From contig DWWT01000006.1 of assembly GCA_019119575.1 (NCBI GenBank), forward strand, positions 1-53,651: a DNA stretch of 53,651 bases, in the 5' to 3' direction. Position numbers and translations under genes: made by a program. The stretch is from Candidatus Enterocloster excrementipullorum. GTDB lineage: Bacteria; Bacillota; Clostridia; Lachnospirales; Lachnospiraceae. The notes under the pieces are model-generated. The model was given only the letters and a program-made list of their open reading frames with translations, did not search any database and was not told the DNA's origin. Shown here piece after piece: positions 34,405 to 44,592 of this stretch. The stretch's first letter is position 1; each line of letters begins with the position of its first letter.

Positions 34405-36741
34405 ATGGAAGAACGAGTTATCACAATGCCTGTCCTTGCCCTGCGGGGGATTACCATTCTTCCCGGCATGGTGCAGCATTTTGACATAAACCGTCCCAAG
34501 TCCGTGGCGGCGGTGGAGAAAGCTATGGTGGGGGATCAGAGGGTCTTTCTGGTCGCCCAGCGGCATCCCGAGGTTCAGGACCCGAAGCTGGAGGATCTCT
34601 ATCAGGTGGGAACCATTTCCGTGGTCAAGCAGCTCGTGAAGCTGCCGGGGAAGGTGGTGCGTGTTCTGGTGGAGGGCCTGGAGCGGGGAGAACTTCTCTG
34701 CCTGGACTCCACAGATCCGGCCCTTATAGGGGAGATCGGCTATCTCGGGCAGGAAACGGAGAACGTGGATCGGATCGTCCGGGAGGCCATGATACGGATT
34801 GTGCGGGAAAAGCTGGAGGAATATGGGCGGGTAAACCCCAAGGCAGCCAAGGAGATCCTGCCGAATCTCATGGGAATCCAGGATCTGGGAGAGCTGCTGG
34901 ATCAGGCGGCGATCCAGCTCCCCTGGGACTACACCATCCGCCAGTCCATTTTGGAGCATGGCTCTCTCACGGAGCGGTATGAGATCGTGGTGAAGACACT
35001 CACCATGGAAATGGAAATTTTTTCCATAAAAAAGGAGTTACAGGAAAAGGTCAAAGCGGAGATTGACAAAAACCAGAAGGAATACATTCTGCGGGAGCAG
35101 ATGAAGGTGATCCGCCAGGAGCTGGGGGAGGACAATACCCTCTCCGACGCGGACGAATACCAGAAAAAGACGGACGCGCTGAAGGCGGACAAGGAGGTCA
35201 AGGAAAAGCTCACAAAGGAGATCCAGCGGTTCCGCACCATGCCCATGGGAAGCCAGGAGGCCAATGTGCTCCGGACCTACATTGAGACCCTGCTGGAACT
35301 TCCCTGGAAGAAGGTGTCAAAGGACAACAATGATATCCGGCATGCGGAGAAGATTCTCAATGAGGATCATTACGGCCTGGAAAAGGTGAAGGAGCGCGTC
35401 CTGGAGTATCTGGCGGTGCGCACCCTGACGAAGAAGGGGAACAGCCCTATTCTCTGTCTGGTGGGCCCGCCCGGAACGGGGAAAACCTCCATTGCCCGCT
35501 CTGTGGCGCGCGCTCTGAACAAGAAATATGTTCGGATCAGCCTGGGAGGCGTTCGGGACGAGGCAGAGATCCGGGGCCACAGGAAGACGTATGTGGGCGC
35601 TATGCCCGGCCGTCTGGTGGAGGGACTGCGCCAGGCCGGAGTCAGCAATCCTTTGATGCTTCTGGATGAGATCGACAAGGTGAGCAGTGATTATAAGGGC
35701 GATACGTCCTCTGCCCTTCTGGAGGTGCTGGACGGGGAGCAGAATGTCCGATTCAGGGATCACTATGTGGAGGTTCCCATTGATTTGTCCCAGGTGCTCT
35801 TTATCGCTACGGCCAATACCACGCAGACCATTCCCCGTCCCCTCCTGGACCGCATGGAGGTGATCGAGGTAAACAGCTATACGGAAAATGAGAAGTTCCA
35901 TATCGCCAAAGACTACCTGGTGGAGAAGCAGCGGGAGAGAAACGGGCTGAAGCCCGGCCAGATCGTGTTTTCTGACAGGAGCCTGGAGAAAATTATTCAC
36001 AATTATACCCGCGAGGCAGGCGTGCGCAATCTGGAGCGCCGCATCGGGGATGTGTGCCGCAAGGGCGCCAGGCAGTTTCTGGAAGAAGGAAAGGCATCCA
36101 TCCGGATCACCGAGAGCAATTTGGAAAAGTACCTGGGCAAGGAGCGGGTGACCTTTGAGGACGCCAACGAGGAGGATCAGGTGGGAATTGTCCGCGGGCT
36201 GGCCTGGACCAGCGTGGGAGGCGATACCCTGCAGATTGAGGTGAATGTGATGCCGGGCAAGGGGAATCTGCTGATGACCGGGCAGATGGGGGATGTGATG
36301 AAAGAGTCCGCCCAGACCGCCCTGACCTATGTGCGCTCCATCTGCCCGGATTATGGGGTGGCGGATGATTATTTTGAGAAGCACGACCTGCATATCCATA
36401 TTCCTGAGGGGGCGGTTCCCAAGGACGGGCCTTCCGCCGGCATTACCATGGCTACGGCCATGCTGTCCGCGGTGACGGGACGCAAGGTGCTGGCCAAGGC
36501 GGCGATGACCGGTGAGATTACCCTGCGGGGGCGCGTGCTTCCCATCGGAGGGCTGAAGGAAAAGATTTTGGCCGCGAAGATGGCTCATATTCAGAAGGTG
36601 CTGGTTCCGGAGAAGAACCGGCCGGATATGGCAGAGCTCTCAAAGGAGATCACGAAGGGGCTGGAGATTGTGTATGTAAAGTCCATGGAGGATGTGCTGC
36701 GGGAGGCGCTGGTTTCGGAAAGGGCAGGAGGTACGGTATGA
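34405..36741 (+). CDS. lon: ATP-dependent protease La (Lon)
   Basis: 778 residues. N-terminal substrate-binding domain to about 210, coiled region, AAA+ module with Walker [10 protein letters not shown] (354-362) and Walker [10 protein letters not shown], and a C-terminal Ser-Lys protease domain with S677 in KDGPSAGIT and lysine about 720 in GGLKEK. A cytoplasmic quality-control protease. It starts 142 bases after clpX. RBS GAGGTGAGA. The last four bases overlap the start of engB, so the two are translationally coupled. Confidence 0.97.
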   Translation: MEERVITMPVLALRGITILPGMVQHFDINRPKSVAAVEKAMVGDQRVFLVAQRHPEVQDPKLEDLYQVGTISVVKQLVKLPGKVVRVLVEGLERGELLCLDSTDPALIGEIGYLGQETENVDRIVREAMIRIVREKLEEYGRVNPKAAKEILPNLMGIQDLGELLDQAAIQLPWDYTIRQSILEHGSLTERYEIVVKTLTMEMEIFSIKKELQEKVKAEIDKNQKEYILREQMKVIRQELGEDNTLSDADEYQKKTDALKADKEVKEKLTKEIQRFRTMPMGSQEANVLRTYIETLLELPWKKVSKDNNDIRHAEKILNEDHYGLEKVKERVLEYLAVRTLTKKGNSPILCLVGPPGTGKTSIARSVARALNKKYVRISLGGVRDEAEIRGHRKTYVGAMPGRLVEGLRQAGVSNPLMLLDEIDKVSSDYKGDTSSALLEVLDGEQNVRFRDHYVEVPIDLSQVLFIATANTTQTIPRPLLDRMEVIEVNSYTENEKFHIAKDYLVEKQRERNGLKPGQIVFSDRSLEKIIHNYTREAGVRNLERRIGDVCRKGARQFLEEGKASIRITESNLEKYLGKERVTFEDANEEDQVGIVRGLAWTSVGGDTLQIEVNVMPGKGNLLMTGQMGDVMKESAQTALTYVRSICPDYGVADDYFEKHDLHIHIPEGAVPKDGPSAGITMATAMLSAVTGRKVLAKAAMTGEITLRGRVLPIGGLKEKILAAKMAHIQKVLVPEKNRPDMAELSKEITKGLEIVYVKSMEDVLREALVSERAGGTV

Positions 36742-37364
36742 TCATTCGGGATGTGAATCTGGAGACGGTCTGCGGGATTACCAGCAAGCTTCCGGAAAAT
36801 ACGCTTCCGGAGTTTGCCTTTGCCGGCAAGTCCAATGTGGGGAAATCTTCCCTGATCAATGGCTTGATGAACCGAAAATCCTATGCCAAGACGTCCTCCC
36901 AGCCGGGCAAAACCCAGACCATCAATTTTTATAATATCAATCATGCGCTGTATTACGTGGATCTTCCCGGATACGGCTATGCCAAGGTTCCCACGGACAT
37001 CAAGGAAAAGTGGGGAAAGATGATCGAGCGGTATCTGCGGCGGTCGCAGATGTTAAAGCGGGTATTCCTTCTGGTGGATATCCGCCACGAGCCCTCGGCC
37101 AATGACCGGATGATGTACGACTGGATCGTGTACAACGGCTATGAGCCGGTGATCATTGCCACAAAGCTGGACAAGCTCAAGCGCAGCCAGGTGCCCGGCC
37201 AGGTGAAAATCATCCGGCAGGCCCTGGGGATGGGAAAAGACGGGAGGATTATCCCCTTTTCCGCAGAGACAAAGCAGGGCCGGGATGAGATCTGGCGCCT
37301 GATTGAGGTGGAGGCCGGGCTTGCGGCCGGAGACGATCAGGAGCAGGGAGCGGATGGCCGCTGA
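36738..37364 (+). CDS. engB: Ribosome biogenesis GTP-binding protein EngB (YsxC/YihA)
   Basis: 208 residues with all GTPase motifs: G1 GKSNVGKSS, G2 threonine in KTSSQPGKTQTINFY, G3 DLPGYG, G4 ATKLDKL (TKxD) and G5 FSAE. It assists assembly of the large ribosomal subunit. It overlaps the lon stop as ATGA, the usual arrangement in this cluster. The 313 bases after it up to gltB contain the gltB promoter and leader and no other gene. Confidence 0.96.
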   Translation: MIIRDVNLETVCGITSKLPENTLPEFAFAGKSNVGKSSLINGLMNRKSYAKTSSQPGKTQTINFYNINHALYYVDLPGYGYAKVPTDIKEKWGKMIERYLRRSQMLKRVFLLVDIRHEPSANDRMMYDWIVYNGYEPVIIATKLDKLKRSQVPGQVKIIRQALGMGKDGRIIPFSAETKQGRDEIWRLIEVEAGLAAGDDQEQGADGR

Positions 37365-37483
37365 GATTCGAAAAGCAATGGGAAATGCTGGAATACATGC
37401 GGCAGATAAGGGAAAATAATCAGACAATTATTACTGAAACAATAAAAAAACTAATTATCTGATAATTTCCAGAAAAAAAGTGG

Positions 37484-37512
37484 TTTACAAACCGGAAAAA
37501 ATATAGTATGAT
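37484..37512 (+). promoter_or_regulatory. Promoter of the gltBD operon
   Basis: TTTACA (37484-37489) and TATGAT (37507-37512) with a 17-bp spacer. The expected transcription start, near 37519, is only a few bases before a terminator-like hairpin, and 160 bases before the gltB start codon. Confidence 0.7.
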
Positions 37513-37525
37513 TTTTCCCAGAAGA

Positions 37526-37576
37526 AAAATAGCTGTGAAGCACATCCGCGACGGAGCGGGGCCACGGCTATTTTTT
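37526..37576 (+). terminator. Terminator-like hairpin in the gltB leader (possible attenuator)
   Basis: AAAATAGCTGTG (37526-37537) pairs with CACGGCTATTTT (37563-37574) with one wobble, followed by T's; a small CCGC/GCGG stem is inside. Because it lies downstream of the only strong promoter I find, gltBD transcription would have to read through it. This suggests conditional termination in response to nitrogen status. Alternatively it ends the lon-engB transcript and gltB uses a promoter I did not recognise. Confidence 0.65.
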
Positions 37577-37677
37577 GCGTTTTAAGCCGGGAAAATACGC
37601 TCGCAGAGCAGGCGCAGGGAGCCGATATACTGGCAGGGGGAATTACAAAATCTGTGATTGAGGAAAGGAAGATTCGT

Positions 37678-40600
37678 ATGATGGATTCCAGAGAAAAGAA
37701 GCCGGGACTGTATGATCCGCGTTTTGAGCATGACAACTGCGGCATAGGTGCAGTGGCGAATATCAAGGGTATTAAGACCCATGAGACCGTGGACCAGGCC
37801 CTTCACATTGTGGAGAACCTGGAGCACCGGGCGGGAAAGGACGCGGAGGGAAAGACCGGGGACGGCGTGGGCATTATGCTCCAGATCTCCCACAAATTTT
37901 TTAAGAAGGCCGCGGCAGCCGCGGGGATTACCCTGGGCGGAGAGCGGGAGTACGGTGTGGGCATGTTTTTCTTCCCCCAGGATGAATTGGCCCGGGGCAG
38001 GGCCATGAAGATGTTCGAGATCATCGTACAGAAAGAGGGCATGAAGTTTCTGGGCTGGCGGGTGGTTCCCACATGTCCGGAGATTCTGGGCAAGAAGGCG
38101 GTGGATGTGATGCCCTGCATTGCGCAGGCATTTGTGGGAAAGCCGGAAAATGTGGAGAAAGGCCTGGATTTTGACCGGAAGCTCTACGTAGCCCGCCGGG
38201 TGTTTGAGCAGAGCAATGAGGATACGTATGTGGTTTCCTTGAGCAGCCGGACCATTGTGTACAAGGGCATGTTCCTGGTGGGAGAGCTGCGGCTGTTTTT
38301 TGCGGATCTGCAGGATACGGACTATGAGTCGGCTATCGCCATCGTGCACTCCCGGTTCAGCACCAACACCAACCCCAGCTGGATGCGGGCCCACCCCTAC
38401 CGATTCATTGTCCACAACGGGGAGATCAACACCATCCGGGGAAATGTGGACAAGATGGTGGCCCGGGAGGAAAACATGGAGTCCGAGTATTTTAAGTATG
38501 ATATGCATAAGGTACTCCCCATCATCAATGAGGAAGGATCGGATTCCGCCATGCTGGACAATGCCCTGGAGTTTATGGTCATGAGCGGCATGGAACTTCC
38601 CCTGGCAGTGATGGTGACGATCCCGGCCCCCTGGGAGAATGACCGCTACATGGATGCGGAGCTCAAGGATTTTTATCAGTATTATGCCACTATGATGGAG
38701 CCCTGGGACGGGCCGGCCTCCATTCTCTTTACGGACGGGGATGTGGTGGGAGCCGTGCTTGACAGAAACGGCCTGCGCCCCTCCCGGTACTATATCACGG
38801 ATGACGACTGCATGATTCTGGCCTCCGAGGTGGGAGCCATTGATATTGATCAGTCCCATGTGGTGAAAAAGGATCGGCTGCGCCCGGGAAAAATGCTTCT
38901 GGTGGATACCGCGGCGGGGCGTCTGATCAGCGATGAAGAGTTAAAGCGCCGCTATGCTTCGAGAAAGCCTTACGGTGAGTGGCTGGATTCTAACTTGATT
39001 GATCTGGATGACCTGCATGTGCCCAATGAAGGGGTTCCCGCCATGTCCAAGGAGCGGCGTCTCAGACTGCAGAGAACCTACGGCTACACCTATGAGCAGT
39101 ATAAGACTATGATTCTGCCTATGGCTTTAAATGGGGCGGAGGCCGTGTCCGCCATGGGTGTGGATTCCCCCCTGGCTGTACTCTCCAAGAAGCACCAGCC
39201 GTTGTTCAACTATTTTAAGCAGATGTTCGCCCAGGTGACGAACCCGCCTATTGACGCCATCCGGGAGGAGATCGTGACATCCACCACGGTGTATGTGGGT
39301 GAGGAGGGGAATATCCTGCAGGAGGCGCCGGAGAACTGCAAGATTCTGCGGGTGGAAAACCCCATTCTCACGGAGACGGATCTGCTGAAGATAAAGTCCA
39401 TGAAGAAGCCGGGATTTAAGGTGGAAGTTATTCCCATTACCTATTATAAAAATACTTCCCTGGAAAAGGCGATCGACAGGCTGTTTTTGGAGGTGGACCG
39501 GGCCCATAAAGACGGGGCCAACATTATCATCCTGTCTGACCGGGATATTGATGAGAACCATGTGCCCATCCCCTCCCTTCTGGCGGTTTCCGCCCTCCAG
39601 CAGTACCTGGTGCGGACAAAGAAGCGCACCAGCGTGGCGCTGATTTTGGAGAGCGGGGAGCCCAGGGAGGTGCACCACTTCGCCACCCTGCTGGGCTACG
39701 GGGCCTGTGCCATCAACCCCTATCTGGCGCATGAGTCCATCCGCTCTCTGATTGACGCGGGGATGCTTAATAAGGATTATTATGCGGCTGTCCATGACTA
39801 TGATCTGGCTGTGCTTCACGGTATTGTGAAGATTGCCTCCAAGATGGGCATTTCCACCATTCAGTCCTACCAGGGCGCCCAGATTTTTGAGGCCATCGGC
39901 ATCAGCAAAGAGGTGATGGACAAATATTTCACAGGCACGGTGAGCCGGGTAGGGGGCGTTACTTTGAAGGACATTGCCAATGATGTGGATACGCTCCACT
40001 CTGCGGCCTTTGACCCCCTGGGACTGGATGTGGATCTGACTCTGGACAGCGTGGGAAGTCATAAGTCCCGCAGCGGCCAGGAAGAGCATCTCTACAACCC
40101 GGTGACCATTCATCTGCTCCAGGAGGCCACCCGGACGGGCAGCTATGAGACCTTTAAGGAATATACCTCCCAGATTGACCGGGAGGACAAGACCTATCAT
40201 CTGCGCTCCCTCATGGATTTCAACTACCCGGAGGACGGCGGCATTCCCGTAGATCAGGTGGAGAGCGTGGACGCCATTGTGCGGCGGTTCAAGACAGGGG
40301 CCATGTCCTACGGATCCATTTCCCAGGAAGCCCATGAGACCCTGGCCATTGCCATGAACCGGATTCACGGAAAATCCAACACGGGAGAGGGCGGGGAGAG
40401 CATCGACCGCCTGACGCCGGGGCCGGCGGACCGCAACCGCTGCTCCGCCATCAAGCAGGTGGCCTCCGGGCGGTTCGGCGTTACCAGCCGCTACCTTGTG
40501 AGCGCCCAGGAGATTCAGATCAAGATGGCCCAGGGCGCAAAGCCCGGGGAGGGCGGCCAGCTTCCGGGGCAGAAGGTTTATCCCTGGGTGGCCAAGACCC

Positions 40601-42228
40601 GACACTCCACCACCGGTGTGACGCTGATTTCCCCGCCGCCCCATCATGACATCTATTCCATTGAGGATCTGGCCCAGCTGATTTATGATTTGAAGAATGC
40701 CAACACCAGAGCCCGGATTTCCGTGAAGCTGGTGAGCGAGGCCGGGGTGGGAACGGTGGCGGCGGGAGTTGCCAAGGCCGGCGCCCAGGTGATTCTGATT
40801 TCCGCATATGACGGCGGCACCGGGGCGGCCCCGAGAAATTCCATATACAACGCGGGCCTTCCCTGGGAGCTTGGCGTAGCGGAGGCCCATCAGGCCCTGA
40901 TCATGAACGGCCTGCGGGACCGGGTAATCCTGGAGACCGACGGAAAGCTCATGACAGGCAGGGATGTGGCCATCGCCTGCATGCTGGGAGCCGAGGAGTT
41001 CGGCTTTGCCACCGCTCCCCTGGTGGCTATGGGCTGCGTGATGATGCGGGTATGCAACCTGGATACATGTCCTATGGGAATCGCCACCCAGAATCCAGAG
41101 CTGCGCAAGCGCTTTAAGGGAAAACCCGAGTACGTGGTGAATTTTATGACATTCATCGCCCAGGAGCTCAGGGAGTACATGGCCCGGCTGGGTGTGCGCA
41201 CCGTGGATGAGCTGGTGGGGCGCACGGACCTGCTGCGGCGCAGGGATGATGCGGCCATCCCCTTTAAACGGGCCAGGGAGGTGGATCTTAGCCGGATCCT
41301 GGACAACCCTTACGGGGATGTGAAGCTGGCAGGCTACAATGAAAAGCAGGTCTTTGATTTTAAGCTGGAGGAGACCATGGATGAGAGCGTATTTTTAAAG
41401 AAGTTTAAAAACGCTCTGAACGGCCGGCAGAAGAAGAGCATCCAGGTGGACGTGTCCAATGTGAACAGGACCCTGGGGACGATTTTCGGTTCGGAGATTA
41501 CACGGAAATATCCGGAGGGACTGCCGGACGATACATTTACCATAAACTGCACCGGAAGCGGCGGCCAGAGCTTCGGGGCCTTTATCCCAAAGGGGCTGAC
41601 CCTGGAATTGGTGGGCGATTCCAACGATTATTTTGGAAAGGGCCTTTCCGGCGGCCATCTGATTGTATATCCGCCCAAGGGTGTGCACTTTAAGGCGGAG
41701 GAGAATATTATTATAGGAAATGTTGCACTCTACGGCGCCACCAGCGGCAAGGCATTTATAAGCGGCATTGCAGGCGAACGGTTCTGCGTGCGCAATTCCG
41801 GAGCGACTGCTGTGGTGGAGGGCGTGGGCGATCACGGCTGCGAATACATGACCGGCGGCCGGGTAGTTGTCCTTGGGCCTACCGGAAAGAATTTTGCCGC
41901 GGGAATGAGCGGCGGCATCGCCTACGTGCTGGACGAGGACAGAAGCCTCTATAAGCGGCTCAATAAGGAGCTGGTGGCTTTTGAGGAGGTCACCAATAAG
42001 TATGATGTGCTGGAGTTAAAAGGGCTTATCCAGGAGCACGTGGCCTATACCAATTCGGAGAAGGGCAAGCGGATTCTGGACAATTTCAGCGAGTACCTGC
42101 CGAAGTTCAAGAAGATTCTTCCCCATGACTACCGCCGCATGATGAACGCCATTGTGCAGATGGAGGAAAAGGGATTAAACAGCGAGCAGGCCCAGATCGA
42201 GGCATTTTATGCCAATCTTAGAGCGTAA
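37678..42228 (+). CDS. gltB: Glutamate synthase, large subunit
   Basis: 1516 residues, normal size. An N-terminal class II glutamine amidotransferase domain whose nucleophile Cys21 (DNCGIGAVANIKG) becomes the first residue after a 20-residue propeptide is removed. Then a central domain, an FMN-binding synthase domain (about 810-1190), a 3Fe-4S site C1120-x5-C1126-x4-C1131, and a C-terminal GXGXG beta-helix domain. It converts glutamine and 2-oxoglutarate to two glutamates. Start at 37678, eight bases after AAAGGAA; an adjacent ATG at 37681 and an upstream GTG at 37654 are less likely. Followed by gltD after 14 bases. Confidence 0.97.
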   Translation: MMDSREKKPGLYDPRFEHDNCGIGAVANIKGIKTHETVDQALHIVENLEHRAGKDAEGKTGDGVGIMLQISHKFFKKAAAAAGITLGGEREYGVGMFFFPQDELARGRAMKMFEIIVQKEGMKFLGWRVVPTCPEILGKKAVDVMPCIAQAFVGKPENVEKGLDFDRKLYVARRVFEQSNEDTYVVSLSSRTIVYKGMFLVGELRLFFADLQDTDYESAIAIVHSRFSTNTNPSWMRAHPYRFIVHNGEINTIRGNVDKMVAREENMESEYFKYDMHKVLPIINEEGSDSAMLDNALEFMVMSGMELPLAVMVTIPAPWENDRYMDAELKDFYQYYATMMEPWDGPASILFTDGDVVGAVLDRNGLRPSRYYITDDDCMILASEVGAIDIDQSHVVKKDRLRPGKMLLVDTAAGRLISDEELKRRYASRKPYGEWLDSNLIDLDDLHVPNEGVPAMSKERRLRLQRTYGYTYEQYKTMILPMALNGAEAVSAMGVDSPLAVLSKKHQPLFNYFKQMFAQVTNPPIDAIREEIVTSTTVYVGEEGNILQEAPENCKILRVENPILTETDLLKIKSMKKPGFKVEVIPITYYKNTSLEKAIDRLFLEVDRAHKDGANIIILSDRDIDENHVPIPSLLAVSALQQYLVRTKKRTSVALILESGEPREVHHFATLLGYGACAINPYLAHESIRSLIDAGMLNKDYYAAVHDYDLAVLHGIVKIASKMGISTIQSYQGAQIFEAIGISKEVMDKYFTGTVSRVGGVTLKDIANDVDTLHSAAFDPLGLDVDLTLDSVGSHKSRSGQEEHLYNPVTIHLLQEATRTGSYETFKEYTSQIDREDKTYHLRSLMDFNYPEDGGIPVDQVESVDAIVRRFKTGAMSYGSISQEAHETLAIAMNRIHGKSNTGEGGESIDRLTPGPADRNRCSAIKQVASGRFGVTSRYLVSAQEIQIKMAQGAKPGEGGQLPGQKVYPWVAKTRHSTTGVTLISPPPHHDIYSIEDLAQLIYDLKNANTRARISVKLVSEAGVGTVAAGVAKAGAQVILISAYDGGTGAAPRNSIYNAGLPWELGVAEAHQALIMNGLRDRVILETDGKLMTGRDVAIACMLGAEEFGFATAPLVAMGCVMMRVCNLDTCPMGIATQNPELRKRFKGKPEYVVNFMTFIAQELREYMARLGVRTVDELVGRTDLLRRRDDAAIPFKRAREVDLSRILDNPYGDVKLAGYNEKQVFDFKLEETMDESVFLKKFKNALNGRQKKSIQVDVSNVNRTLGTIFGSEITRKYPEGLPDDTFTINCTGSGGQSFGAFIPKGLTLELVGDSNDYFGKGLSGGHLIVYPPKGVHFKAEENIIIGNVALYGATSGKAFISGIAGERFCVRNSGATAVVEGVGDHGCEYMTGGRVVVLGPTGKNFAAGMSGGIAYVLDEDRSLYKRLNKELVAFEEVTNKYDVLELKGLIQEHVAYTNSEKGKRILDNFSEYLPKFKKILPHDYRRMMNAIVQMEEKGLNSEQAQIEAFYANLRA

Positions 42229-42242
42229 GGAGGCAGGTTGAC

Positions 42243-43730
42243 ATGGGAAAGACAACAGGATTTATGGAATATGAACGGCAGACCGGCAGAGAGGTGCCGC
42301 CAAAGGAGCGGATAAAGAACTGGAAGGAGTTTCACCTGCCCCTGCGGGAGGAAGAGCAGAGGCGCCAGGGCGCCCGCTGCATGGACTGCGGCGTCCCCTT
42401 CTGCCAGTCCGGCATGATGATGGGCGGCATGGTGAGCGGCTGCCCCTTGAACAATCTGATCCCTGAGTGGAATGATCTGATCTACACAGGCAACTGGCAG
42501 CAGGCATTTAACCGGCTGAAAAAGACCAACAGCTTTCCGGAGTTTACCTCCCGGGTTTGCCCCGCTCCCTGCGAGGCGGCCTGTACCTGCGGCCTTAACG
42601 GGGATCCGGTGAGCGTAAAGGAGAATGAGCGGGCGATCATCGAAAAGGCCTATCAGAGCGGCTGGGCCCGGGTGAAGCCCCCCAGGGTTCGCACCGGCAA
42701 AAAGATTGCCGTGGTGGGAAGCGGCCCTGCAGGATTGGCCGCCGCGGATCAGCTCAATAAGCGGGGCCACAGCGTCACAGTCTACGAGAAAAGCGACCGC
42801 CTGGGAGGCCTTCTCATGTACGGCATTCCTAATATGAAGCTGGAGAAATGGGTCATTGACCGCAAGATTGACATCATGCGCCAGGAGGGCATCTCCTTTG
42901 TCACCAATGCCGATGTGGGCCGGGGCCTTCGGGCAAATAAGCTCATGAAGGAGTACGACCGCATCATCTTAGCCTGCGGCGCCGGAAATCCCCGGGACAT
43001 CGACGTCCCCGGCCGGGATGCCCAAGGCATTTATTTCGCGGTGGACTTTTTAAAAGCCACCACCAAGAGCCTTCTGGACTCCAACCTGGAGGACGGCGCT
43101 TACATCTCTGCCAAAGACAAGCACGTGGTGGTCATTGGCGGCGGCGACACGGGCAACGACTGCGTGGGCACCTCCATCCGCCACGGCTGCGCCTCCGTGA
43201 CCCAGCTGGAAATGATGCCCAAGCCCCCCGTAAAGCGGGCTGAAAACAACACCTGGCCCGAGTGGCCCCGCATCCTCAAGGTGGACTACGGTCAGGAAGA
43301 AGCCGCCGCCCAGTTCGGCTCTGACCCCCGGATCTATCAGACCACGGTCAAGGAGTTCATAAAAGACGGGGAAGGCCGCGTGTGCAAAGCCATCCTCATA
43401 AGCCTCACCCCCCAGAAAGACCCCGAGACCGGCCGCACCGTCATGGTCCCGGTAGAAGGCAGCGAAAAAGAAATCCCTGCCGACTTGGTTCTCATCGCCG
43501 CCGGCTTCCTGGGCTGCCAGCCCTACGTGGCCGAAGCCTTCGGCGTAGACCTAACGCCACGGTCAAACGTGGCCACTGCTTCAGGCGAATACCAGACCAA
43601 TGTAGAAAAAATATTCACAGCCGGCGACATGCACCGCGGCCAGTCATTGGTCGTCTGGGCAATACGAGAAGGAAGAGAAGCCGCAAGAGAAGTAGACAAA
43701 AGTCTGATGGGGTATACAAACTTGGCATAG
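42243..43730 (+). CDS. gltD: Glutamate synthase, small subunit
   Basis: 495 residues. N-terminal cysteine clusters that hold 4Fe-4S centres (C46, C49, C54, C67 in CMDCGVPFC and SGCPLNN; then RVCPAPCEAAC), an FAD-binding motif VVGSGPAGLAAADQL and an NAD(P)H-binding motif VVIGGGDTGNDC. It passes electrons from NADPH to the large subunit. RBS AAGGAGG. The last 500 bases are notably C-rich at third codon positions compared with the rest, without any frame break. Confidence 0.96.
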   Translation: MGKTTGFMEYERQTGREVPPKERIKNWKEFHLPLREEEQRRQGARCMDCGVPFCQSGMMMGGMVSGCPLNNLIPEWNDLIYTGNWQQAFNRLKKTNSFPEFTSRVCPAPCEAACTCGLNGDPVSVKENERAIIEKAYQSGWARVKPPRVRTGKKIAVVGSGPAGLAAADQLNKRGHSVTVYEKSDRLGGLLMYGIPNMKLEKWVIDRKIDIMRQEGISFVTNADVGRGLRANKLMKEYDRIILACGAGNPRDIDVPGRDAQGIYFAVDFLKATTKSLLDSNLEDGAYISAKDKHVVVIGGGDTGNDCVGTSIRHGCASVTQLEMMPKPPVKRAENNTWPEWPRILKVDYGQEEAAAQFGSDPRIYQTTVKEFIKDGEGRVCKAILISLTPQKDPETGRTVMVPVEGSEKEIPADLVLIAAGFLGCQPYVAEAFGVDLTPRSNVATASGEYQTNVEKIFTAGDMHRGQSLVVWAIREGREAAREVDKSLMGYTNLA

Positions 43731-43736
43731 CTACAA

Positions 43737-43870
43737 GCAGTGCGCATAGAAAGTTAAAAGAGGAGAATGAAAAGCTTGCTTTTCAGACTCCTCTTTTGAG
43801 TTTCTATGCATACGGCGCCAGCCGTCCATAGAGGGGAAACCGTCAGGTTTTCCCTCTATGGCAGCACTGC
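43737..43870. repeat. Structured inverted-repeat element A (outer stem plus three hairpins)
   Basis: GCAGTGC (43737-43743) pairs with GCACTGC (43864-43870). Inside are three hairpins. H1 is 43744-43809: GCATAGAAA/TTTCTATGC, AAAAGAGGAG/CTCCTCTTTT and TGAAAAGC/GCTTTTCA. H2 is 43812-43825: ACGGC-GCCA-GCCGT. H3 is 43826-43861: a 16-bp stem, CCATAGAGGGGAAACC, with loop GTCA. It starts 7 bases after the gltD stop and may also end that transcript. The following 98 bases up to 43968 hold nothing clear. Confidence 0.75.
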
Positions 43871-43968
43871 GTTTGTCGCGGGCTGCGTCAGGAAAGTTCC
43901 CTTTCCATTCTGTGGTTTTCTGCTCTTATGCATACCGCGTCAATCAATCCCACTTCCCACCCCTCTCT

Positions 43969-44454
43969 CTATTTCGTCGCAAACCGATTCATAAAAAAGT
44001 CCGTAAAAGCCGCCAGCTCCGCGTCCTGCGACACATAAACGTACAGTTTCTCATCATCCAGCCAGTCATAGGCATTGATGCCGATGTAACTCTTTTTATC
44101 CGGATAGATGATAAACGCATCAGTCGGGTACTTATTGCGATAAGCTTTCAAAATCTCGGACCGGCGGTAATAGGTCGGATCGCCGCATCCGGAAAGATCG
44201 GGCACCGTGGGAACGACCACGATTGTCTGGCTGGCTTCGTTCCAGCCGACAATTAAATTCCCGATTTTTGTTTTGCTGCCGTGAACAAATCCGTAATTGA
44301 AGCGGCTCACATCCTCGGTATATCCGAAAATCAACCGGTAATTGTCCCCGTCTTCTACGGCCTGGTTAAATAAGGCGCGCATTTTCTTTGCATTGGCGCT
44401 GCTCTTTTCCATATCAATTTCAGGTCCCTTAAATAACTTGCTGAAAAATCCCAT
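43969..44454 (-). CDS. Protein of unknown function
   Basis: 161 residues from an ATG eight bases after AGGAGG. I do not recognise a named family. The start MGFFSKLFKGPE resembles small cytoplasmic or membrane-associated proteins that begin with an amphipathic helix. The rest is mixed alpha/beta without signal peptide or membrane segment and includes NLIVGWNEASQTIVVVPTVPDL and two tyrosine-rich stretches. A 36-bp inverted repeat directly upstream matches one before the adjacent TetR gene, so the regulator probably controls it. Confidence 0.75.
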   Translation of the reverse strand: MGFFSKLFKGPEIDMEKSSANAKKMRALFNQAVEDGDNYRLIFGYTEDVSRFNYGFVHGSKTKIGNLIVGWNEASQTIVVVPTVPDLSGCGDPTYYRRSEILKAYRNKYPTDAFIIYPDKKSYIGINAYDWLDDEKLYVYVSQDAELAAFTDFFMNRFATK

Positions 44455-44485
44455 AATCGTTTCCTCCTTCATAGTCAGGCATTTT

Positions 44486-44521
44486 AAAATAAAGATAAAT
44501 ATTTAAAATTGTTTTTATTTT
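44486..44521. promoter_or_regulatory. Putative TetR operator upstream of the unknown gene
   Basis: AAAATAAA (44486-44493), 20 bases, TTTATTTT (44514-44521): a 36-bp inverted repeat 31 bp before the start codon of the unknown gene. The same arms with the same 20-base spacing occur at 45230-45265. Confidence 0.55.
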
Positions 44522-44533
44522 GACTGAAATAAG

Positions 44534-44580
44534 ATCCGTCTGAATACAATGCCAAAACATACGATACAGACGGATTTTCT
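44534..44580. terminator. Stem-loop between the TetR gene and the unknown gene
   Basis: ATCCGTCTG (44534-44542) pairs with CAGACGGAT (44567-44575). The T-run is better in the plus direction (TTTTCTTATTTTT), while the TetR transcript meets CTTATTT after the stem, so termination of TetR transcription is plausible but weaker. Confidence 0.55.
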
Positions 44581-44592
44581 TATTTTTACAAA

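Noticed and set aside
37526..37576. T-box or glutamine riboswitch in front of gltB
   Set aside because: The leader is too short for a T-box, no T-box sequence is present, and the fold has none of the glutamine riboswitch core I know.
39127..40890. 587-codon open frame on the minus strand
   Set aside because: It lies fully inside gltB on the opposite strand, and its composition and lack of domains mark it as a shadow of a GC-rich gene.
43737..43870. Element A as a tRNA-like or known riboswitch structure
   Set aside because: No TPsiC-type sequence, CCA end or conserved riboswitch core was recognised; the arms are simple inverted repeats.
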